Shown here piece after piece: positions 6,273 to 12,346 of a DNA stretch of 12,346 nt. The notes beneath the pieces are model-generated. The model had not been told where the DNA came from and made no database searches. It worked only from the letters and a program-made list of their open reading frames with translations. The stretch's first letter is position 1; every line of letters begins with the position of its first letter. A program made the position numbers and the translations under genes. The DNA is from Chrysochromulina tobinii (lineage: Eukaryota > Haptophyta > Prymnesiales > Chrysochromulinaceae), in NCBI GenBank assembly GCA_001275005.1, contig JWZX01002677.1, positions 1 to 12,346 on the forward strand, read 5' to 3'.

Positions 6273-9200
6273 ATGATCGGCCGTGCGCTTTTCACGAGTG
6301 CCGCAGCCGCTGGCGCCGTCGCCGTCGCCGTCTACCTGTATCGGCGCCGTAAAGGAGCACCAACGCCCGCGAGTGTAGCAAGCACGCCCGGGAAGAAGAC
6401 CAAGGCGCTCAAGGAGATCCGGCGCGTGGATTACACTACGCCTCCGATCAACATCGAATCAGTGCGTCTCGTCGCAAAGCTAGACGAGCCGAACGCCTCC
6501 ACTGAGCGCGGAAAGGCGGTGTCGATCATCGAGACCGCGCTGGGGTGCTACTACAACCCATCTGTCCCCGAGAGCGAGCTTGTGCTGCACGCTGAGGATA
6601 TGGACGTACTCGAGGTGGCGGTCAGCCATCAGGGCAAGGTAAAGTCGATCCTCTCGCCGGGCCGCGACTACGTGTACGACGCCGAGGCTGAGACGCTCAC
6701 TATCCAGCGCGCCGCCCTCGTCGGCAACGGGAGCGACGTCTTCACGCTGCACACGGTGGTAGCAATCGACCCGGAGGCGAACAAACAGCTGCAAGGTCTG
6801 TTCAAGAGCTCGGGCATCTTCTGCACGCAGATGGAGGCCGAGGGCTACCGACGCATGACGCCGCACCTCGATCGGCCCGATGTGCTCTCGGTGTACACGG
6901 TGCGTATCGAGGCGGACGCTGGCTCGTGCCCGGTGCTGCTCTCGAACGGGAATCGGACAGGCGCAGGCGCGCTCCCCAACGGCAGGCACTTTGCTGAGTA
7001 CCACGACCCTTTCCCGAAGCCGTCGTACTTGTTTGCGCTGGTCGCTGGGCGGCTGGGCGTGTTGAGCGGCCAGTTCACCACTGCGTGGGCCAAACGAGAG
7101 GTCACCCTGAACATCTACACTGAACCCGAGTGCGTCGACCAGCTCGAGTTTGGAATGGCATGCATCCAGAAGGCTATGCGCTGGGATGAGGAGCAGTTTG
7201 GACGAGAGTATGATCTGGACGTGTTCAACATCGTCGCGGTGGCGGATTTCAATATGGGCGCCATGGAGAACAAGGGCCTCAACGTCTTCAATTCGAAGTG
7301 CGCCTGAACCAGCAATGACCTCCGGTCCCTAGCCCCGATGGCCTTCGACAGCATATCCAACAGCCCTCTGAAGACGGACTCCAACTCCCCCTCGCAGGTA
7401 CGTACTTGGCATGCCTTCCACCGCAACCGACGCCACACTGCGCAGCATCCAGGGCATCATCGCCCACGAGTACTTTCACAACTGTGAGAATCGCCTGCTA
7501 ACCTGAGCCGCTGCTCGCCGCCCTGCTGAGGACTGCTGCTGAGGGCTGCTGAGGACTGCCGCCACCCCTTCGTATGCTTTCGCCTGTGGCGCGCCGCCCC
7601 CACAGGGACGGGAAACCGCGTAACGTGTCGCGACTGGTTCCAGCTCACGCTCAAAGAGGGACTGACCGTGTTTCGAGACATTCGGTTCACCTCAGACGCG
7701 TCGGATGCCACTGTGAAGCGCATCAACGATGTGCGCATGATGCGCGAGCAGCAATTCCCCGAGGACGGAGGCCCGATGGCGCACCCCATTCGACCGGAAT
7801 CGTACGTCAAGATGGACAACTTTTACACCAAGACCGTGTACCGCAAGGGAAGTGAAGTGATCCGGCTGTATGAGACCCTGGTGGGACGTGATGGCTTTCG
7901 TAATGGGATGGACCTCTATTTTGAGCGCCACGACGGGCAGGTGTGCCCATGCGAGAGGCTCTGCTGGTCATGTTGTCGAGTACCCCTTGAGCGCCATCGG
8001 AGTGCCGTCTGAGTGCCCCTTGTGTGCCCCGTTGAATGCCCCTTGAGTGCCACCTAAGTGCCTCGCCTTCGAGCGTGACGGCGGGCAGGCGGTCACATGC
8101 GATGACTTCCGCGCGGCGATGGCCGACGCGAACGATTCGGACGCGATTCGTACGGCAGAGTTTGGGAGGTGGTATTCGCAAGCTGGCACACCGACATTGA
8201 CGGTGGTCGCCGCGGGCCGGAACAGCGCCTCCGGCGACTACGAGCTGACTCTGTCACAGGCAACAGAGCCCACGCCTGGGCAGCCCGACAAGCTGCCTCT
8301 GCTGCTGCCGGTGGCGGTGGGCGTTCTCGTGAGCACCGGCGCGGACACCTCCCAGGCAACAGAGCTCCAGCTCCGGCATAAGGGCACCGCGGAGCCGTTT
8401 GTGAACACACTTGTGCTCCAGCTGACCCAGCCGATGCAAACGTTCGTTCTGGAGCTGGGCTCGCCAGCCCCTTCTCCTGCCGAGACGGCCGGCGCGAAGG
8501 TGGAGGCGGCGCTGCCCGCAGCCGACCAGCGGATCACCCTTTCGGTCCTCCGAGGATGGTCGGCGCCTGTGAAGCTCGTGTACGCCGCTCAGGACAGCAC
8601 CGACCTCGCCATCCTCATGGCACACGACAGTGACGGCTTCAACCGATACGAGGCAGCATCGCGCTTTGCGACCAAGGTTCTCGTCTCGGCGGCCGAAGAG
8701 CTTGCCAAAGTGCCCCTCGCAGAGCGTGTGAGCGTGCCGACGCCCAGCTTTGACGCGGCCTACTTGGCGGCATGGGGGAGTCTCTTCGATGCGGCCGACA
8801 CGTTCGCGGCCGCGGGCGAGCAGCACTTACACGCCAAAATGCTCACGCTGCCCACCGAGGTGGAGCTGCTGAACGAGATGAGTGTGTACGACGCGCATGC
8901 CGTGCACACGGCCATTGCAGCCCTGCGCCTGCAGCTCGCGGCCTCGCGCGCAAACGAGCTGCTACCTGCGTATCGCAAGGCGCGTGCGTGCGTGCCGCCG
9001 TCCGATCCGTATGCACTCACGCCCATCCAAGAGGGGCGCCGCGCGCTCGCAGCGACTCTGCTCAGCTATGCTGCGGCCATCGAGGGCGCCCTTGAGGCTG
9101 TGGCCAGCCACTATCAAGAGGCAACCAACATGACGGATGCCTCCGCAGCCCTGGGCATTATTGCCTCGATGCCGTGCGAGGCTGTGCGACAGCGTGTCCT

Positions 9201-9612
9201 CGATGACTTTGAGAAGAAATGGAAGGGGAACCGCGACGTCATGGACACGTGGTTCACGGTGCAGGCGGTGAGCTCGCTCCCCGGAGCTGCGTCGCGGCTG
9301 CGCATGCTCATGCAGCACGAGGCGTTCTCGCTGACCAACCCAAACAAGGTTCGCGCCGTGGTGGGCTGTCTCCAGCTCCAGGCGCCGTCGGTCCTCTTCA
9401 CGAGTGACGTGCTCGAGCTCGTGGGGGAGATCATCTGCGCCGTGGACGCCACCAACGGCAACCTAGCTGCGTCACTCCGCAAGATGCTCCAGTGCTGGCG
9501 CAAGTTACCATCGCCGCTGCAGCAACAGGCCAAGGCGGTGCTCGAGCGCGTACAGCGCCGTGAGGGCTGCTCCAAGAATGCGGGCGAGGTGGCCGCGACG
9601 GCGCTCAAGTGA
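6273..9612 (+). CDS. M1 family aminopeptidase N, PepN type, four exons
   Basis: Exons 6273-7297, 7398-7483, 7606-7940 and 8089-9612 join in frame to 2970 bases, 989 residues. It is a zinc metallo-aminopeptidase that removes N-terminal amino acids from peptides. Seen: a substrate-binding segment [15 protein letters not shown] (181-195), the exopeptidase motif GAMEN (329-333), HEYFH (365-369) plus a downstream Glu388 in LKEGLTVF as zinc ligands, the [12 protein letters not shown] signature, and Tyr449 in TVYRKG at the position of the catalytic tyrosine. Spacing between these matches E. coli PepN with a constant offset of 67 or 68. The C-terminal exon covers the beta-sandwich and helical domains through to a TGA at 9610. 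Compared with bacterial PepN (about 870 residues) it has an extra N-terminus: hydrophobic residues about 7-22 followed by RRRKG, like a signal anchor or targeting sequence. The HEXXH motif and its following Trp are split by intron 2, which is why separate reading frames appear. Confidence 0.95.
7298..7397 (+). other. Aminopeptidase intron 1 (100 bases)
   Basis: Donor GTGCGC, acceptor CTCGCAG. Removal joins AA to G to rebuild Lys342 and gives NSK-YVLG, continuous with the conserved PepN segment. Read through, the frame stops at 7305-7307. Confidence 0.93.
7484..7605 (+). other. Aminopeptidase intron 2 (122 bases)
   Basis: Donor GTGAGA, acceptor CCACAG. Removal rebuilds the TGG codon of Trp371 in HEYFHNWTGNR. 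The intron contains three GCTGAGG-type units (starts 7525, 7538, 7548), an irregular 10 to 13 base repeat. Confidence 0.94.
7941..8088 (+). other. Aminopeptidase intron 3 (148 bases), with duplicated junctions
   Basis: Donor GTGTGC after a complete CAG codon, acceptor GGGCAG before GCG. Removal gives [14 protein letters not shown], as expected for PepN. The last 30 bases of exon 3 and the last 30 bases of the intron agree at 21 of 30 positions, and the first 14 bases of intron and of exon 4 agree at 10 of 14. The interior is an 11-base minisatellite. Confidence 0.9.
7978..8066 (+). repeat. 11-base minisatellite, about eight copies
   Basis: Units begin at 7978, 7989, 8000, 8011, 8022 (12 bases), 8034, 8045 and 8056, with consensus GAGTGCCCCTT. 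It fills most of aminopeptidase intron 3. Because 11 is not a multiple of 3, the repeat presents stops in all frames and intron retention would truncate the protein. Confidence 0.92.
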
Positions 9613-9859
9613 GCGGAGGGTGCTGTGCTGGGCGCACGAATGGCATCTCGTAGACAGTACTTCTATCCGTACTTGACATTGCCGGTCGCGCATAGCGGGT
9701 GCGTATGATATGCCGTGCGTGTGGGGGTGTGTCGACGTTGCCGGCGCGCGGGGCGCACGTGTGGCGGTATGTTACAAATCCATATCATATCGGTAAATTT
9801 TTTAATGTCTCAAGACGGCCGGCGCGGGCTTCAAGACGTCGGCTTAGGGCTTAGACCTT
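9613..9859. other. Convergent spacer between aminopeptidase and IQ-motif genes
   Basis: 247 bases without a gene. It has a palindromic AT-rich patch (catatcatatcggtaaattttttaatg, seen around 9780-9806) and two CAAGACG words with GGCTTAGGGCTTAG near 9811-9854. It is likely the 3' UTRs of both genes; no clear terminator or polyadenylation signal can be named. Confidence 0.45.
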
Positions 9860-12030
9860 TTAATCTCTTAACTTGTACCAGTGCTCTACAGCTCTTGTAG
9901 GCGTTGAAACGTTGATCAGACGCTGCTTGGAGCCGAGACACTTGAGGTTCACTGGGACGCTCGGCTCATGGCTCAGCAGCAGTGGCAGCAGTGGCAGCAG
10001 TGGCAGCGGCAGCCTGGATCGCGGCGAAGGCAGCGACTCGTATTGTGGCAGCTGGAGCGCAGGGCTTGAGTCCTGGATGGGGTTACGGGGGCTGCCGTGA
10101 TGAATCGCCTCATCACGGCAGGTTGACAACCCGGCACTTACGTGCCGCTGTCTCGGCGACATGCTGCGGCCGATGTTGATGTTCATGGGCGTTAACAGGG
10201 TACTGACATGGCGCTTTCTCGGTGACATGCGGAGATGCATACCGATGCGGATGTTGAGGTTCATGGCGGTATGGTTCGCAAAGTACGGCTCGATGCTTGT
10301 CATGCATGTAGCCCCTCGGCATGCAGGCATGCATGGAGCCATGCATGCAGCCCCTCGGAGCACGAGCACGTGGTCGCCACCGTCGCGTGCCTCATCGCGC
10401 ATCTGCACGCGCAAGCTTGCCTCGGAGAATGGCAGTTGAGCAGCCACTGCCTGATCGGCCAGCTCCACCATCGGAGACGAGCCACTGAGCGGGGGGATCG
10501 TCATCAGGCAGGCATACACCCGAGCGCGACGTGTGCGTGGGAAGGAGGGCTGCTGATGGCGTTCCTCATCATGCTGGTCTCGCTTCTCCTCAGGGAGGCG
10601 CCCCACAGGCAGGTTCCCCCCATGGAGCTTCCCCACAGCCGGCTTGTCCTCCTCACGAAGCGTATCGAAGGTGATCTTCTCAGCTGAGCGAGGCGCTAAT
10701 CCCTTGCGCAGCGCCCAGTACTGCAGCTGTCCCCGCGTACCAGGCGCACCAGAAGCAGCAAGCTTGTGGATGGTGGCAACCGCCTTCTCGCGCTTCCGTC
10801 TCTCACGCATGGCTTTCCTGTGTCTGTGCTTCGACTGGATCACCGAGGCGGCTTTGTGCCTCTTGCTCTTCGCCTCGTCATTCTTCTTGACGCGCACGCG
10901 GTAGTCTTTCTCCTTCGTCAGCTTCGTCACGTCAGGCTCCTCCTTTTCCTCCTCCTTTTCCTCCTCCTTGACGGCGTACGCTTGGTCAAAGACGCACTCC
11001 ATCTCGTCCTTCCACACGAAAGCAACCATCGTCAGCTCCCCGTCGGGTCCTCTAACCGCATGTTTGACGGTGACCGAGCCGAAGAGGTTCCGCAAGAATG
11101 CCTCGTACTCACATGCACCAACGCCAGCTGTCCACGTATCTGCACGTGCGCACGCACACAGGTGATGGAACGGACCATTGATGGAGATGGACTCTAGATG
11201 GACTCTAGATGGACGCAAGCCTATCGCACGCCGGCACGGCAATCGCACGGCATTATGACACCATGAGCCTCACCTGCCAGCTCGAAGAAAGCGTCGCAAA
11301 ACGCCTTGCGAGTGAGTTTGCCTATGCCCTTGGTGTCGCGCGCCCAGTCCTCGGCGATGCAGTGAACACACTCCTCAGGGTCGAACGTCTTGATCATGAC
11401 ACGGTAGATGCGTCTAAGAGAGCAAGGGGGTTGGGCTCAGTCTTGTGCCGACCGGACACCATTCTGGGGATAATTCTGGGAAGGAGAGGAGCCAGATCAA
11501 GGTGGCGGAGCTCACCGAAGCATCAGGGCATGACCCTCCTGGTGCAGCTCGTTGGCAGACATATCTCCCCCCGAGTGCAAGCTGCGCTGGGCTGCTTCCC
11601 AGTACATCTGGAGCGCTCCGAGCACGCGAGGGTGGTATCTGAGCGCCTGCCGCTCTGCCATTCTCTCCTTAGTCGAGAATGTCGCATCGCCTTGCTGCCA
11701 ATACGCAACGTTCTCAAGATCAGCAACATCCTCGACGCACGTCACAACACCACCCACTTCCATCAGCTGCTGCGCCTCTTCTCTCGCTCTCCGTGCCTTT
11801 GCCTGGACGTCAAAGGCTAACAGAGCCATGTTGCCTTTGACTCCTTTGCGTAGCTTCTCTAGGTACTCAGAATGGGAATGCATGATGCTGGTGCCTCGGA
11901 GTGGCGGCTCAGGCGGCTTCAAGGATGGCGCTTGTCCCAGGGCTTTGTACATCTCCGTGAGCGCCTGAGCAAACGACCTTAGCTTCGCCCAGTGCGCCAT
12001 GCGGACGAGATCGTCGCTCCACGTCTGCAT
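9860..12030 (-). CDS. IQ-motif protein with conserved protist helical domain, three exons
   Basis: Exons, in transcript order, 12030-11516, 11413-11274 and 11139-9860 join in frame to 1935 bases, 644 residues. The start is the ATG at 12030-12028; an in-frame TGA lies ten codons upstream and no other ATG intervenes. Residues about 1-170 are mainly helical and charged. Residues about 172-238 form the best-defined domain: RRIYRVMIKTFDPEE, EDWARDTKG, CDAFFELADTWT and EYEAFLRNLF. From general memory this EDW..D..G / FCDA.FELAD.WT pattern is widespread in algae and other protists, with unknown function. A KEEEKEEEKEE run (276-286) leads to an IQ-type calmodulin-binding helix (about 315-333, ASVIQSKHRHRKAMRERR). 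The remaining 300 or so residues are low-complexity and repeat-bearing; they stay open to a TAA at 9862-9860, but I cannot exclude a further intron or an earlier true end. Confidence 0.75.
9978..10004. repeat. AGCAGTGGC x3 short tandem repeat
   Basis: Three exact 9-base copies with degenerate flanks. On the minus strand they encode the PLLPLLPLLL run in the C-terminal part of the IQ-motif protein. Confidence 0.92.
10151..10268. repeat. Imperfect 66-base repeat in the IQ-protein C-terminus
   Basis: A unit running TCTCGG(C/T)GACATGC ... GATGTTGA(T/G)GTTCATGG occurs at 10151-10189 and again at 10217-10267, the second with an internal insertion. In the minus-strand frame both encode an MN(I/L)NI ... 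MSPR(K/Q)RHVS module, so the reading frame has been kept in both copies. Confidence 0.75.
10301..10358. repeat. 39-base period repeat, CATGCATG.AGCCCCTCGG
   Basis: The 19-base words at 10301-10319 and 10340-10358 differ at one position and are separated by further CATGCATG-like palindromes. The period of 39 is in frame; the minus-strand protein shows RGAACM and RGATCM. Confidence 0.88.
11140..11273 (-). other. IQ-gene intron 2 (134 bases), with 11-base repeat
   Basis: Donor GTGAGG and acceptor GTGCAG on the minus strand. Removal gives FFELA-DTWTAG, with the Asp codon split G+AT. The intron contains the GATGGACTCTA repeat at 11186-11213. Confidence 0.85.
11186..11213. repeat. 11-base tandem repeat in IQ-gene intron 2
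   Basis: GATGGACTCTA occurs exactly at 11186-11196 and 11197-11207, followed by a partial GATGGAC. The period is the same 11 bases as the minisatellite in aminopeptidase intron 3, but the sequence is unrelated. Confidence 0.9.
11414..11515 (-). other. IQ-gene intron 1 (102 bases)
   Basis: Donor GTGAGC and acceptor CTCTTAG on the minus strand. Removal rebuilds an Arg codon (CG+A) and gives LMLR-RIYRVMIK. Two earlier AG candidates keep reading for a while but lead to a stop in that frame and lose the conserved segment. Confidence 0.85.
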
Positions 12031-12221
12031 TCTCGACGCACTCTCTCGACTAAACTCTCACTGCCGCGACGACAGCCACGACTGGCCACAGGACGCGAAG
12101 ACGCCCGTCGACGGCACCGAAATCGCCAAAGAAAAGTGTTCGAGATGGAAGACGAAACGGAGCGGAAAATACAAGGCAAGTTTGCGATGCATGCTTGTGA
12201 AGCCGATCCGCGTTTTTGTCC
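12031..12221. promoter_or_regulatory. Upstream region of the IQ-motif gene, possibly bidirectional
   Basis: The 191 bases upstream of the minus-strand ATG at 12030 lead to a plus-strand ATG at 12222 in a good context. A-rich patches occur on the plus strand around 12120-12175. I see no named regulatory motif; promoter function is inferred from position. Confidence 0.4.
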
Positions 12222-12311
12222 ATGGCGGCGAGCGAGCTTTCTGCTACTAAGCGCGCGCGTCACGCCGCGCTCCGCGCGCCGTACCAGGCGTTCACACAAC
12301 ACACACTCGGG
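12222..12311 (+). CDS. Possible first coding exon of a divergent gene, partial
   Basis: From the ATG at 12222, in the favourable context gtccATGGCG, 30 codons read MAASELSATKRARHAALRAP and on to QHTLG, then meet a TAG at 12312-12314. The stop overlaps a GTAGCT donor-like site (exon ending at 12310), so this could be a short first exon. No domain is recognisable and the window ends 35 bases later. Chance is a real alternative. Confidence 0.25.
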
Positions 12312-12346
12312 TAGCTCACTGAGCTCTTCCTCACTAAGAGGGGATG

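Noticed and set aside
7298-7605. Aminopeptidase as a pseudogene because of a stop at 7305 and loss of the residues after HEYFH
   Set aside because: Two GT-AG introns restore the frame and the expected [11 protein letters not shown] sequence exactly.
7668-8012. Separate small genes at 7668-8012 and 8047-9612
   Set aside because: They are exons 3 and 4 of the aminopeptidase. Splicing restores a continuous PepN-type protein, so this is neither a set of short genes nor a frameshifted pseudogene.
7978-8066. Regularly spaced repeat that could suggest a CRISPR array
   Set aside because: The units are contiguous 11-base minisatellite copies without spacers, inside a spliceosomal intron.
9844-9849. 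TTAGGG, a telomere-like hexamer
   Set aside because: There is a single copy with no array, so it is not evidence for a telomeric or interstitial repeat.
10235-10687. 150-codon plus-strand frame opposite the IQ gene
   Set aside because: It has no recognisable domain, and the minus strand carries the spliced, motif-bearing frame; part of it is also produced by the CATGCATG repeats.

Overview
This window looks like nuclear DNA of a GC-rich eukaryotic microalga. The evidence is spliceosomal introns (five reconstructed, 100 to 148 bases, all GT-AG), no bacterial operon structure, GC-rich third codon positions, long spacers rich in minisatellites and palindromes, and protein families common in phytoplankton. 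A haptophyte or similar lineage would fit, but that placement is inference and weak.

Layout: 1-790 is a repeat-rich upstream region with a dense cluster of GTAC palindromes. 791-2518 (+) encodes a PDZ / transmembrane / coiled-coil / MycE-like methyltransferase chimera. 2895-4097 (-) is a D-cysteine desulfhydrase with an added N-terminal membrane anchor. 4331-5551 (+) is an unrecognised, probably lumenal or secreted protein that shares a short divergent promoter region with the desulfhydrase. 5552-6272 is a spacer. 6273-9612 (+) is a four-exon M1 aminopeptidase N of the bacterial PepN type, again with an N-terminal anchor. 9613-9859 is a short convergent spacer. 12030-9860 (-) is a three-exon gene for a conserved protist domain followed by a Lys/Glu-rich stretch and an IQ motif. 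12031-12346 is its upstream region and may hold the first exon of a divergent gene.

The five genes do not form an evident pathway. The neighbourhood is an ordinary eukaryotic mix of divergent and convergent genes. The points that deserve a second look are: an aminopeptidase intron whose two splice junctions are copies of one another at a spacing equal to the intron length, with an 11-base minisatellite inside it; a second 11-base minisatellite in an intron of the IQ gene; GTACCGG palindromes upstream of two genes; the PDZ-methyltransferase architecture; and the uncharacterised protein carrying HAPGSGIFFDVGRT. No mobile element, CRISPR array, rRNA or tRNA gene was found.
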